Source: Spiroplasma endosymbiont of Cantharis nigra (lineage in GTDB: Bacteria; Bacillota_I; Bacilli_A; Mycoplasmatales; Mycoplasmataceae). From it: a stretch of 64,000 nucleotides of DNA. The notes under the pieces are model-generated. The model was given only the letters and a program-made list of their open reading frames with translations. It ran no database searches and was not told the origin of the DNA. The DNA lies in contig NZ_OZ026470.1 in assembly GCF_964019925.1 (NCBI RefSeq), forward strand, positions 372,001-436,000, written 5' to 3'. This document shows positions 1 through 9,345 of this stretch, one piece after another. The first letter of the stretch is position 1; each line of letters starts with the position of its first letter. Made by a program: the position numbers and the translations under genes.

Positions 1-1
1 T

Positions 2-442
2 AAAAAAATAGTTGAAAATTTATATCTTGGAGATATGAACAGTATTCCAAATGATTCACAATTAATTTTAAGTTGTGCTCAAGAAATTTTTCTTGATCAA
101 AATCCAAAAGAAGGAGAAAATAAATTAATCGACCAAAAAAGTAATAGAATCTTTTATAATTTTGAAGATTATCCTTATTTTGAAGATATTGATGAGTCAC
201 TAATTTTAGATGCAATAAAACAAATTGAAGATAATATAGAAAATAAGAAAATTTATATTCACTGTGTTTGAGGAGTTAATAGAAGTGCAAGTATTGTTTT
301 TATGTACTTAGTAAGAAATAATATAATAGAAGCTAATTCTTATTTTGAAGCTCAAAAGAAATATTGAAAAATTTATCCTAATCATTCGCCAAATCCTGGT
401 TGAAAAAAATTTTTGGAACTTAATTTTCCATATAAATTTTAA
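2..442 (+). CDS. Dual-specificity protein phosphatase-like protein (5' partial)
   Basis: The reading frame is already open at the window edge, so the true start lies upstream. The visible part begins with a typical dual-specificity phosphatase opening (IVENLYLGD) and carries the cysteine phosphatase signature HC-x5-R as HCVWGVNRSAS, in which one residue is a TGA-encoded Trp. The Cys is the expected nucleophile and the Arg binds phosphate. About 146 codons are visible, close to the whole domain. The family removes phosphate from Tyr/Ser/Thr or sometimes from non-protein substrates; the substrate here is unknown. A strong hairpin terminator follows, so it ends its transcription unit. Confidence 0.8.
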
Positions 443-464
443 ATTTTGTAAATATTTGAAAATG

Positions 465-496
465 AATCTTTTTACCATAGTAAAAAGATTTTTTAA
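465..496 (+). terminator. Rho-independent terminator
   Basis: A perfect 11-bp stem (465-475 with 480-490) with a 4-nt loop is followed by a run of T. It closes the phosphatase gene. Confidence 0.85.
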
Positions 497-625
497 TTTA
501 TAAAAATAATTAATAACTAAAATTAAATTATTTGTTAAGCATAAAATAATAGTTGAGGACAAAGAAACAATTAAAATTTTACTAATTTATAGTAAAAGTA
601 AAAAAATTTTAGAAAGGTAAAATTT

Positions 626-1804
626 ATGTATTTGTCAACAAATATTGGAGAAACCGTAGTCAAGGTACTTGGCGATTGAGGGTTTTGAGGAGCTATTTTA
701 TCAACTTTAGCAGTAATTTTTTTGGGTTATATATTAACTAAAAAAAATATCCTTAATAAGGAATGAGATAAAGTATTTGTAAAAGTTGTTATGCTAATCG
801 GATTACCTGCGCTTGCTTTGGATGGATTCTTAATAGATATCAAAGTACAAGATCTTATTAATCAACTTGGAGTTTTAATTATTGGTTTTTTATTTTATTC
901 CATTATGCTATTTACTTCAAGATACTTTTTTTTAAAAACCAATAAAGATATTCAAGATACTTTAGCAATGTGTGTTGCTTTAGCTTCAACAACTTTTTTT
1001 GGTTTACCAATAGTGGGAGCAATTTTTGATAAAGCAGGAACTTTATCAGGAAACTTGTTCAATGTACCATATAGAATATTCTTATATAGTTTAGCACTAA
1101 TGATTATGAGTCGAAAAAACCTTGCAGTTACGCTTACAAGAGAAGAAAAAAAAGAACATAAACTAGAACTTGCTAAACTGCCTGCTGAGGAAAAGAGAAA
1201 AAATAAAAAGGAAAGAAACATTCAAATAAAAAAAAGCTTAAAAGCAATTTTTATAAATCCTATTTTAATTGCCACTTTTGTAGGTTTATTTATTTGAGTT
1301 ACACAATTAATTCCTGGAATTGATTTAATAAAAAAGGGTGAAGTAAATTATTCTATTTTCAGAATAGATATTTTATTTCCACCAATTAGTAAAACATTAA
1401 AACTAGTTGCTGGAATTTGTACACCTTTAGCATATTTGGCTATTGGAATGAGTTTAGCTTCAAGTGATATAAAAGCTGCAGCTAAGTCAAAACTAGTATG
1501 GTATTCAACATTTATAAAAGTAATAGTATCGCCATTAATTATTTTATTAATGGCGGTTGGTTATGCAGCAATTGGAAAAGTAATTACAGGTAATAGTGTT
1601 CTTACAGAAGCAAATCTAGGAGCACTTGTTGTAATGACTGCAGCACCACCAGCTTCTGTCGTTATATCATATGCAATTTCATATGATAAAGAAAAAATTC
1701 TTGCTAGTAATTTATCAGTTTTAGCAACAATAATGTCTGTTATAATGATGCCATTTTGAATTATTATAGTTAAAGTTATTGCAGCAACTAATTTGTTTAG
1801 TTAG
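626..1804 (+). CDS. AEC (auxin efflux carrier) family organic acid permease
   Basis: The 392-residue protein has two blocks of hydrophobic helices separated by a charged, Lys/Glu-rich cytoplasmic loop (about residues 170-205). This is the 5+5 layout of the AEC family, whose bacterial members move malate, lactate and related acids. The second half has the family-like small-residue stretch AAPPASVVISYA. AGAAAGG before the ATG is the likely ribosome site. The next gene, a D-2-hydroxyacid dehydrogenase, starts 11 nt downstream, which suggests co-transcription and a 2-hydroxy acid such as lactate or malate as the substrate. The substrate is inferred from context only. Several Trp codons are TGA. 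Confidence 0.8.
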
Positions 1805-1814
1805 GAGAAAAAAT

Positions 1815-2813
1815 ATGTCTAAAAAAGTTGTATGTTATGGTGTTAGAGAGTCTGAAAGAGCAATATTTAAAGAAGTTGCTAATAAGTTCACTTATGAGCT
1901 AATTTTAGAAGAAAATTTATTAACACACGAGAATATTAAAACAGCAAAAGGAGCATATGCAGTTATTTTAAGAGCAAATTGTATTGCTGATAAAATAAAT
2001 TTAGATAAGTTTAAAGAATATGGAATTCAATATGTTCTTACAAGAACAGTTGGATATAATCATATTGATTTAAATTATGCCAAAGAATTAGGTTTTAGAA
2101 TAGCAAGAGTTCCATTTTACTCACCAAATGCTGTAAGCGAACTTGCTGTTTCACTTGCTATTGGAATGATGAGAAATATTTTTTATATGCAAAAGAGAAG
2201 CGAAGAAAAAAATTTTATTGTGGACAACTTTATGTATGCAAAAGAAATTAGAAATTCTACAATTGGGATAATAGGAACTGGAAGAATCGGAATGGAAAGT
2301 GCAAAAGCATTTAAAGGTATGGGAGCAAAAATACTAGGTTATGATGTTTTTCCTAATAAATTAAATGAAGATATTTTAACTTATGTTAATTTTGAAACTA
2401 TTGCAAAAGAAAGTGATACAATAATAGTCCATTGTCCTTTAATTGAAGGAGAAAATAATGAATTTATTAATAAGAATTTCTTTAATAAAATGAAAAACGG
2501 TTCTTTCTTTTTGAACATGTCAAGAGGAGAATTAATTAATAATGAGGATTTATTGGAAGCAGTTAAAACAAATAAACTTAAGGGTGTAGCATTAGATACA
2601 CTTTCAAATGAATCTCAGATATTTTTTAAGGATTTTAAAAATTCTAAACTTCCCTTTGAAGTATATGAACAATTAATAAATTTTTCACCAAGAGTTATAA
2701 TAACCCCTCATATAGGTAGTTATACAGATGAGGCTATAAAAAACATGATAGAGATCTCATTAGAAAATTTAGAAGAGTTTCAATTAAGCAATAATTGCAA
2801 AAACTCAATTTAA
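1815..2813 (+). CDS. D-2-hydroxyacid dehydrogenase (D-lactate dehydrogenase-like)
   Basis: This 332-residue NAD-dependent dehydrogenase belongs to the D-isomer-specific 2-hydroxyacid family. The Rossmann glycine motif GTGRIG is near residue 155. The catalytic Arg lies in LTRTVGYNHIDL or the later MSRGELI segment, and the catalytic His is in ITPHIGSYTDEA. Length and order fit D-lactate dehydrogenase, which reduces pyruvate to D-lactate and regenerates NAD in fermenting cells. I chose the ATG at 1815 because AGGAG sits 7 nt upstream. It follows the AEC permease closely, consistent with formation and export (or uptake and oxidation) of the hydroxy acid. Exact substrate is not decided by sequence. 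Confidence 0.87.
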   Translation: MSKKVVCYGVRESERAIFKEVANKFTYELILEENLLTHENIKTAKGAYAVILRANCIADKINLDKFKEYGIQYVLTRTVGYNHIDLNYAKELGFRIARVPFYSPNAVSELAVSLAIGMMRNIFYMQKRSEEKNFIVDNFMYAKEIRNSTIGIIGTGRIGMESAKAFKGMGAKILGYDVFPNKLNEDILTYVNFETIAKESDTIIVHCPLIEGENNEFINKNFFNKMKNGSFFLNMSRGELINNEDLLEAVKTNKLKGVALDTLSNESQIFFKDFKNSKLPFEVYEQLINFSPRVIITPHIGSYTDEAIKNMIEISLENLEEFQLSNNCKNSI

Positions 2814-2855
2814 AGGAATAATAATAAAAAAAACCTTTTAAGCCATTATTGAGAC

Positions 2856-2885
2856 TGAACCCTAAATAGTAAGTACAATAAAAAA
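2856..2885 (+). repeat. Left terminal inverted repeat of the IS3-family element
   Basis: Thirty bases beginning TGAACCCTAAATAGTAAG match the reverse complement of 4128-4157 at 29 positions. Confidence 0.9.
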
Positions 2886-2920
2886 TATACTTAAATAATT
2901 TTATATTAGGCTAGCATGAG

Positions 2921-3864
2921 CTAGCTTTTCTTTTTACTTAATAATATTATAGTTGAATAAATTTGCTTAATTGCCTCTAATTTTAATAAGTTGCCTTTAT
3001 CTTTAATATATCATTCATTTCATTTAACTATATCTAAAATATACTCCTCAAAACTTTTATAGATATTATTATGAATTGTTCCCTTTTTAAGAAGTGAGTG
3101 AAAACTTTCAATTACTTGATTATCTGCGCAAGTTTTTTTGGCTCCCATTGATATAATTATATTGTCTTTACTACATCTTTTGAATCAAACTAGTGATGTG
3201 TATTGACTTCCATGATCTGAGTGAATTATAATTCCACTCAGTTCTTTTTTATTTTCTTGATTTTATTTAATGCATCTTCTAAATTATTTAAAACCAATTT
3301 TACTGTCATTCTTTTACCAATCTTGTAATCGATGATCTGACGTGTAGCTCGATCAATAATGGTATACTGATAATAAGTTTGACCTCTGAAGGTTAAGTAA
3401 GTGATATCTGTATATAAAACTTTTAAGGGGATTTTTGCATCAAAATATTTACGTTTGATTAAATCAGAATAGTTATGAGTTGATTGTTTAATTTTTACTT
3501 TATTTGCTATTCTTTTTCTTACTTTTTTTTGATAAATTGACATAATAAAGTTTTCTTTCATTAATCTTAGAACTTTTTTGTGATTGATTTTAAATATGCC
3601 CAATTTATCATAGAGCTTATTTAAATATTCTGTCAATTTACGATATCCAAATTGTGATCTATGCAACTTAAATATAATTTTAATATTATTTAAATGCATT
3701 TGATTTACCATTGAATCTTCTATTTTATTCTTATATTTATCTCAATAAGAACGCTTAATATCAAAAACTTCTAACATTAAATAAAGCTTATATTCATTTA
3801 ACATTCTTTTAATAAAAATTACTTTTATTTTCTTTGTTGCATGTAGAAGTCAAGGAACTTTTTT
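2921..3864 (-). pseudogene. IS3-family transposase orfB (DDE integrase), internally frameshifted
   Basis: This is the catalytic half of the transposase. It has an HTH_21-like start (HRSQFGYRKLTEYL), the first catalytic Asp in VLYTDITYL, the second in IHSDHGSQYT, and the Glu in NQVIESFHSLLKKG, so all three DDE residues survive. The frame breaks between the first and second Asp: the first part reads to about 3238 and the second resumes in the -1 frame at about 3244-3250. The break lies exactly on an in-frame A AAA AAG heptamer. It is either a 1-nt mutation or a second programmed -1 shift; I favour mutation. No own ribosome site is evident, so expression presumably depends on frameshifting out of orfA at the other A6G site (3858-3864). 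Confidence 0.8.
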
Positions 3865-4088
3865 AGTATCTGATTTTTCTCCTTATAATTTTCACTCTTT
3901 GTTCTTCCACGTTTTAATTGCTCTAAAGAGCCTTTATGATTTCTTTTATATCTTCAAGTTTTTATTGTCCCTATAGGGATATTAAATTGTTCAGTTGTGA
4001 TAAATATTGAATATTTATCACTATATTCAACAACTATTTTTCTAAATTCGTTTGAGTATTTAATAAACTCTTGTTCTTTTTTTGCCAT
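3825..4088 (-). CDS. IS3-family transposase orfA (helix-turn-helix protein)
   Basis: This 87-residue basic protein starts MAKKEQEFIKYSNEFRK and has the HTH layout of IS3 orfA (TEQFNIPIGTIKTWRYKR). GAGGAGG lies just upstream of the ATG at 4088. Near the end, the codons CTA AAA AAG form an in-frame A AAA AAG heptamer (3858-3864). From there the -1 frame is open into orfB, matching the programmed -1 frameshift known in this IS family that makes the OrfAB transposase. OrfA alone normally binds the IS ends and represses. Confidence 0.85.
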
Positions 4089-4127
4089 AAAAAATGAACC
4101 TCCTCTTAGTATAAATTGTACAATCGT

Positions 4128-4157
4128 TTTTTTATTGTACTTACTATTTGGGGTTCA
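4128..4157 (-). repeat. Right terminal inverted repeat of the IS3-family element
   Basis: This is the partner of 2856-2885, with a single C/T difference. The outermost bases are CA/TG. Confidence 0.9.
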
Positions 4158-4370
4158 TTTTCGTTTGATGGCTTTTTTTTCACTTTTTTCACTTTTTTAT
4201 TGCAAAATAAAATAAAAGGAATAAAATAATTATGTCAAAAGAAATACTATCAATGGAGATAAAAAAATATTTTGACTTATATCGAATATACTAAAATGTT
4301 GTTTTCGATTGATATTTTATAATATTGTTTAATTATGAAAGTACTTTAACAGGTGATAACTAAATTAAAA

Positions 4371-4400
4371 AAAACTCTATTTTTGAAATAGAGCTTTAAG
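4371..4400 (+). terminator. Hairpin terminator
   Basis: The stem CTCTATTT/AAATAGAG (4375-4382 with 4386-4393) has a 3-nt loop and is followed by CTTTAAG, a weak T tail. Upstream lies only a 20-codon open frame (4232-4294, MSKEILSMEI...) that may be the remains of a gene cut off at the IS side. Confidence 0.5.
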
Positions 4401-4839
4401 TGAAATTTTTTAAATTATTTAAAATTTTCATAAAAAAAAGGGAATATATTTATATTATCTTATTTGTCATATTTTAATTGATGTATATATACATTCAAAT
4501 AAATGACTTAATTAAAAATGATAATAATCATATTTCCCTGCAGTTATTATAAACTTGGGAGGGCTTACAACAACTATAATGTTTTGCTGTTAATAAAATT
4601 AGCAAATTAACAGCTAATATAAATATATCAAAAAAAATAATATTTACAAACTTTTTTTAAACATAAAAATATTAAAATAACATAAAAAGTCTTTTATGTT
4701 ATCTATTTATTATTGATTATTTATTTAAATAATCAATAATAAAGATTGTAAAGTATTTTAAGTACTTACAAATATTAAAATATAATTTAACAAAGTAATT
4801 ATTTAAAAAAGTACTGATTTTATTAAATAATAGAATCTC
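4401..4839. other. Non-coding stretch with palindromes
   Basis: I find no convincing gene here in code 4 on either strand. It holds an 11-bp hairpin around 4678-4702 and a perfect 18-bp-arm palindrome with a 2-nt loop at 4706-4743. Neither has a T run, so they are not simple terminators. The stretch could be intergenic debris from IS activity. Confidence 0.5.
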
Positions 4840-5038
4840 CAAGCTTTCTTGTTTGTTTTAATTCAAAATTGAAACAAAAGGGTGTAAGGGTGGGATCAGG
4901 AAGCTACAAGTTAATGCTACTTGTAAAAAATGCTTTGAAAAAAGCAAATAAGTACCTAGAACAATTCAAGTTGTTAAATTTAAAATTATTTTACCCTTAA
5001 ATAGTTTTAGTCCAGATTTAGGTCTGGACTTTTTTTTG
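4840..5038 (+). ncRNA. Possible structured small RNA, identity unknown
   Basis: About 200 nt lack a reading frame, are richer in G than the surroundings (4880-4905), and contain several small hairpins (ACAAGT/ACTTGT near 4907-4925, TGCTT/AAGCA near 4930-4946, AACAA/TTGTT near 4960-4975). A strong terminator closes it. I checked by eye for the conserved cores of SRP RNA, RNase P RNA, tmRNA, T-box and common riboswitches and did not recognise any. It could be a stable RNA or a leader that terminates before the next gene. Confidence 0.35.
5009..5038 (+). terminator. Rho-independent terminator
   Basis: The stem AGTCCAGA/TCTGGACT (5009-5016 with 5023-5030) is followed by eight T. It is unusually GC-rich for this genome and ends the possible RNA gene. 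Confidence 0.85.
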
Positions 5039-5132
5039 TCTTTTTTCATAATAAGATAAAAGTAATTAAAATTAGATATTATTAGCTTTATTTTGAACTA
5101 TTTAAAAGTGAAAAATTCAAAACTATAATTGT

Positions 5133-5138
5133 TATAAT
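5133..5138 (+). promoter_or_regulatory. -10 promoter element (TATAAT)
   Basis: A consensus TATAAT preceded by TTGT (extended -10 like) lies 25 nt before the next start codon. I see no clear -35 box. Confidence 0.5.
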
Positions 5139-5162
5139 ATAAATAAAAAAGGGGTTAAAACT

Positions 5163-5699
5163 ATGACAAGTAAAAATATAGCAGTTATTTTTATAGTTTT
5201 AATTTGATTATTAATGGTATTTATAACAGGAATCTTGGCATTAATTTTTAAAGATAAATATAAAAACTTTAAAAGTAAAAATTTTAAACAAAAGCAAGAA
5301 TTAGATGAATTAAGACAAAAATTTGAACTTAAAGAAGTAGCAATTAAATTTAAGTTACCAAAGAATGAAAAATGTTATTTTTTTGTGAATAATTTACAGT
5401 TTCATAAAATTAAGTTAAAAAATAAAAGGGCAAAAGAGAACTATAGTAAAGAGTTAAAAGAATCAAATATTAGCTCATCAATTTATATAACAAATGAGAG
5501 AATAATGATTCAATTAAAAAAGCAGTATTTTGAATATAATTTAGTAGATGTGATATTTTGTAATTATTTACTCATCTATGTCAAAAAAAATTGAAATAGA
5601 TTTATTGAATTAGAAGTGGATAATGATAAATATATTTTCTTATTAGAAGATTTTAATTTATTGCTTACAATTAATGAATTAAAAAAAGGAGATAAATAA
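5163..5699 (+). CDS. Hypothetical protein with one N-terminal membrane helix
   Basis: This 178-residue protein is not recognised. Residues 7-28 form a strong hydrophobic helix (IAVIFIVLIWLLMVFITGIL). A Lys/Glu-rich, probably coiled segment follows, then a basic soluble domain of about 120 residues with a beta-rich pattern. I chose the ATG at 5163, preceded by AAGGGG. The next membrane protein gene starts 2 nt after the stop, so the pair is probably one operon. Topology suggests a membrane-anchored cytoplasmic domain, but function is unknown. Confidence 0.7.
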
Positions 5700-5701
5700 T
5701 T

Positions 5702-6250
5702 ATGATTTACTCAAATGTTTGAAGTGGCAGTGTTATAAGTGGCTATATTTTTTCCATACTTACTTCAATTACCTTAGTAGTTTTTTTTACTTTCTATTTT
5801 AATAGAATTAGAAAAATGAGCTCTCTATGATCAGAAAGTAGATATTTTAATAAGAAGTTATCAATTTTTTTTATATATTATTTTTTTATAGGATTTATAT
5901 CAATGTTTATTTTATTAACAGGTTTCTTTATTATAAATTTAATCTTTAAAGATATGAAATATCTAGGTTTTGCTTTTACAATTTGTTACTTAATTTATAC
6001 TCTTCAAATATTTATTTATATACTAATATTAAATATTAAGCAAAATTCTATAGTAGCATTTGAACATGACAATCAGTTATTCTTATTTAATGAAATTATT
6101 AGGTTAGAAAGTATTATTGAAATAAAATATAATCTTAAAAGAACGCTAATATTCATTACTTATAAGGATGAAAATGAGTTTGAAGATATTATTAAATTAA
6201 ATTATAGTTTAGAACTATATGATTTTTTAATAAAAATAAACTATAAATAA
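5702..6250 (+). CDS. Hypothetical membrane protein
   Basis: This 182-residue protein has three predicted membrane helices (about residues 13-33, 53-80 and 88-112) and then a soluble C-terminal part of about 65 residues. Both this protein and its upstream partner end in small beta-rich domains, and they may act together. GGAG lies 10 nt before the ATG. A terminator overlaps the stop codon. The family is not recognised. Confidence 0.7.
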
Positions 6251-6280
6251 AACATTTTTAGTCAATAAAATGTTTTATAA
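6249..6280 (+). terminator. Hairpin terminator overlapping the stop codon
   Basis: AAAACATTTT (6249-6258) pairs with AAAATGTTTT (6267-6276). Confidence 0.7.
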
Positions 6281-6312
6281 TAATTACATATAATTAAGAT
6301 CGGGGTAAAAGT

Positions 6313-6669
6313 ATGCTAAAAAAAATATTAAGCAATGAAGAAAAGAAAATATTTTCAGAAAAATCAAAAAAAGCAATGAAAAGCAAAAATTATCAAAAAT
6401 ATATGGAATTTGAAATTGCCTATTTAGAGTCATTAAAAGAAAATAAAGGTAAAAGTAAATTACGTAATAAATATCTAAATGAGCATAATAAGTTTTTAGA
6501 AGAAACAATTGAAACGCAAGAAGATTTAGTAGGAAAACTAAGATTATTATACGAATCAGAGATTTCAAATAAAAGTGATGCTAATTTACAAGCACGAGAT
6601 GAAATGTTTGAAGAAACAGAAGACTTCGAAAAAATGTTAAAAGAAATTGATAAAATTTTATCTTTATAA
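6313..6669 (+). CDS. Hypothetical small coiled-coil protein
   Basis: This 118-residue, highly charged protein is rich in Lys, Glu and Asn, with no membrane segment. Residues 20-110 have a heptad-like pattern and are likely helical. CGGGG sits about 10 nt before the ATG. It is 24 nt upstream of engB and may share its transcript. No family is recognised. Confidence 0.65.
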   Translation: MLKKILSNEEKKIFSEKSKKAMKSKNYQKYMEFEIAYLESLKENKGKSKLRNKYLNEHNKFLEETIETQEDLVGKLRLLYESEISNKSDANLQARDEMFEETEDFEKMLKEIDKILSL

Positions 6670-6693
6670 TTGAAAAGTGGAGAACAAAACATT

Positions 6694-7287
6694 ATGATAA
6701 AGCAAGCAAAATTTATTACATCAGCTGCAAATAAGAGTGGCTGATTACAAGATAATATCAAGGAAGTGTGCTTTATTGGTAGAAGTAATGTTGGTAAATC
6801 AACTTTTATAAATGCACTTACAAATCAAAACAAACTAGCTAAAACTTCATCAACACCTGGTAAAACAAGATTGTTAAATTTCTTTGATATCAATAATGGA
6901 GAATTTAGAATTGTTGATGCTCCGGGTTATGGTTATGCCAGAGTAAATCGTGATCAAAAATTAGCTTTTGGTAAAATGATGGATGAATATTTAACTAATA
7001 GAGAAGAGTTAAAATTTATTTGTCAATTAGTTGATTTGCGTCATAAACCAACTATTGATGATATTGAAATGTATAATTTTTTTAAACATCATGAGATAAG
7101 GGTATTTATAGTTGCTACTAAAAGAGATAAATGTAAAAAAAATGATATTGTAAAAAACGAAAAAATAGTGAAACAAACTTTAAACTTAGCTCCAGAAGAT
7201 AAATTTCTAGCAATATCTTCAACCGAAAAAAATAACCTAGATAAGGTTTATGAAATTTTTATGGAAATGTTTGAAAATAATAACTAA
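6694..7287 (+). CDS. engB: Ribosome biogenesis GTP-binding protein EngB (YsxC/YihA)
   Basis: This 197-residue TrmE-Era-EngA-like GTPase is needed for assembly of the large ribosomal subunit. Walker A/G1 is GRSNVGKST (about residues 28-36), the switch I region carries SSTPGKTRLLNFF, G3 is DAPGYGYA, and G4 is TKRDK (about residue 145). Length is normal for EngB. The start at 6694 has GTGGAG 9 nt upstream and restores the usual N-terminus before G1, which includes a TGA Trp codon. Confidence 0.95.
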
Positions 7288-7426
7288 AAAAAGTTTTTTT
7301 TTTTTTTTTTGATTTTCATGAATTTTATAATTAATTTATTTTAAAACAGTATTATAATTAAAATTATTATAGTCTTATTGTAAAATAATCAAATTTAATA
7401 TTTAATAATAGGTTTTAGGAGAGAGT

Positions 7427-8428
7427 ATGAAAAATAAAATAGAAGGTGTAATTTATGGTATGGCTATTGGTGATGCCATGGGAATGCCTGCTGAGTTATG
7501 AGGAAGAAATAAAGTTAGAAATTTCTTTAAAGATTATATTACTGAATTTTTAGATGGACCTCAAGAAAATGATATTGCAAAAAATTATAAAAAAGGTCAA
7601 TTTACTGATGATACTGCACAGGCATTAGTCATTTTAGATTCTTTATTTGAAAATAATTTTATTCCAGATAAAAAAATAATTGCAAAGAACTTATTGATTT
7701 GAGCTGAAAAAAATAAAGCTTTTGAACAAAACATTTTAGGTCCAACTTCAAAAGAAGCCTTAAAAATGATTAAAAATAATTTAGAGCCAATTGAAATAAC
7801 AAAAAAGGCATTAAGTAATGGATCAGCAATGAGGATAGCACCAATTGGTTTATTATTTAAAAAAAATCAACATCAACAATTAGTAGATTACGTTTTTAAA
7901 GTTTCACAAGTTACTCATACAAGTGATATTACTATTTCAGGAGCTTCAATAATTGCTATGTGTGTTAATTCAGCACTTTACAAAACTAACTTTGAAGAGA
8001 TATTAGAGGATTTATATCTTGTTGATAAATTAGCTTTGCAAGTAGGAAGTGAAACATATAGTCCTTCAATGACTAAAAGAATTAAATTAGCAATTGAAAT
8101 TGCAGATCGTTTTAAAGATAAAGATATTGAATTTATTGATGAGCTATATGATGTTATTGGAGCAGGGGTAAATATTAGTGAATCAGTTCCTACAGCAATT
8201 GCAATTGCATATTATGCTAAAAATGTAAACAAAGCTGCTTTTCTTGCAGCAAATTTAGCAGGAGATACAGATACTATTGGAGCAATGGCTTGCGCAATTT
8301 GTGGAGCATATACTGGTATTGAAGAAATTAATAAAAATTTTGTTAAAATAATTAAAGAAAGTAATAAAATAAATTTTGATTTTTATATTAAAAAAATTGA
8401 AACTTATTTAAAAGAAAAAGGTATTTAA
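7427..8428 (+). CDS. ADP-ribosylglycohydrolase (DraG/ARH) family protein
   Basis: This 333-residue protein has the ARH fold signatures: GVIYGMAIGDAMGMP at the N-terminus, the metal-site motif FTDDTAQ near residue 66, and the C-terminal NLAGDTDTIGAMACAI that holds further metal-binding Asp residues. The family cleaves ADP-ribose from proteins or small molecules with two divalent ions. RBS AGGAGAG precedes the ATG. A PfkB kinase starts 2 nt after the stop and pnuC follows, so the unit probably handles a ribosylated or NAD-derived metabolite rather than nitrogenase control. A poly-T tract and a TATAAT (7353-7358) lie upstream. Confidence 0.88.
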
Positions 8429-8430
8429 AC

Positions 8431-9345
8431 ATGAAAACTTTAATTATCGGTTCTGCAATTGTTGATATAATAATGAAAGTTGAAAATTTACCACAAAGAT
8501 CAGGTGATGTTGTTTCTAAACAAAGAACAATAAGCGTTGGTGGTTGTGCTTATAATGTAGCAAATACTTTTAAATTATTAAATCAAGATTGTTCTTTATT
8601 TGTTCCAATTGGGCAGGGAGTTTTTGGATCAATTATTGAAGAGCAACTTATTAAAGAAAATTATGAAATACTTTTAAAAAAAGATTACAAAGACAATGGT
8701 TATTGCATCGCCTTAATAGAACCAGATGGTGAAAGAACTTTTATAACTTATTCAGGTTTGGAAGATGATTTTGAAAAAGAGTGATTTGATAATATTAATT
8801 TAAATGAATATGAAAATATTTATTTTGAGGGTTACAAAGCATATAGTAGTGGTGGAGAAAAAATAGTTAATCAATTAGCTAAGTTAAGTAAAAAAAATAT
8901 TTATTTCTGCCCAGGACCAATGATAACGTCAATAAATAAAAAGCTAATGAAAAAAATTATGAGTTTAAATCCGATTTTACATTTAAATGAAAAAGAAATT
9001 ATTGACTATACAAATATAAAAAATTTAGATGAAGCTATAAAAAGTTTGTATTTACAAAATAGAAATGTAATTTATGTTACTTTAGGTTCGAGTGGAGTAA
9101 TTTGTTATGATGGAAAAACTTTAGTTCGAGTAGATGGAATTAAAGTAAAAAAAGTCAAAGATACACTTGGCGCTGGTGATGCTCATATTGCAACCATTAT
9201 GCTAAGCTTATCAAATGGTAAAACAATGGAAAATTCTTTGAAGTTAGCAAACTTAGTTGCAAGTAAAATAGTGGAAGTACAAGGAGCTAAAATTGAAGAT
9301 GTCAAAGTAATCAAGTACTTAAGGGAGCAATATGAAAAATACTAG
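8431..9345 (+). CDS. PfkB-family sugar/nucleoside kinase
   Basis: This 304-residue kinase has the N-terminal PfkB glycine pattern (SVGGCAYNVANTF) and the C-terminal signature DTLGAGDAH with the catalytic Asp. The ribokinase/adenosine-kinase fold phosphorylates a sugar or nucleoside hydroxyl with ATP. It lies between an ARH-type hydrolase and PnuC, which favours ribose, ADP-ribose-derived or nucleoside substrates (for example nicotinamide riboside) over hexoses. A TGA Trp codon lies at 8782. The gene overlaps the start of pnuC by 14 nt. Confidence 0.87.

Larger units (their letters stand above)
2856..4157 (-). mobile_element. IS3-family insertion sequence (IS150-like), about 1.3 kb
   Basis: The element is bounded by 30-bp terminal inverted repeats that differ at one base, and both ends have the TG...CA form usual for IS3. 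It carries orfA and orfB on the minus strand with orfB in the -1 frame, as in the family. I see no clear target-site duplication next to the ends. The flanking bases AAGCCAT (left) and ATGGCTT plus a T run (right) could pair, so it may have landed in the loop of the terminator of the preceding dehydrogenase gene. Confidence 0.9.

Noticed and set aside
952-1221. Minus-strand open frame inside the AEC permease gene
   Set aside because: It is opposite a well-supported gene, has no ribosome site and has low-complexity Ser/Phe content.
4706-4743. CRISPR-like or origin-like repeat
   Set aside because: It is a single perfect palindrome; no repeated units or DnaA boxes are seen.
4840-5038. SRP RNA, tmRNA or RNase P RNA
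   Set aside because: The conserved cores (GGAA-AGCA tetraloop region, tmRNA 3' end, GAGGAAAGTCC) are absent.
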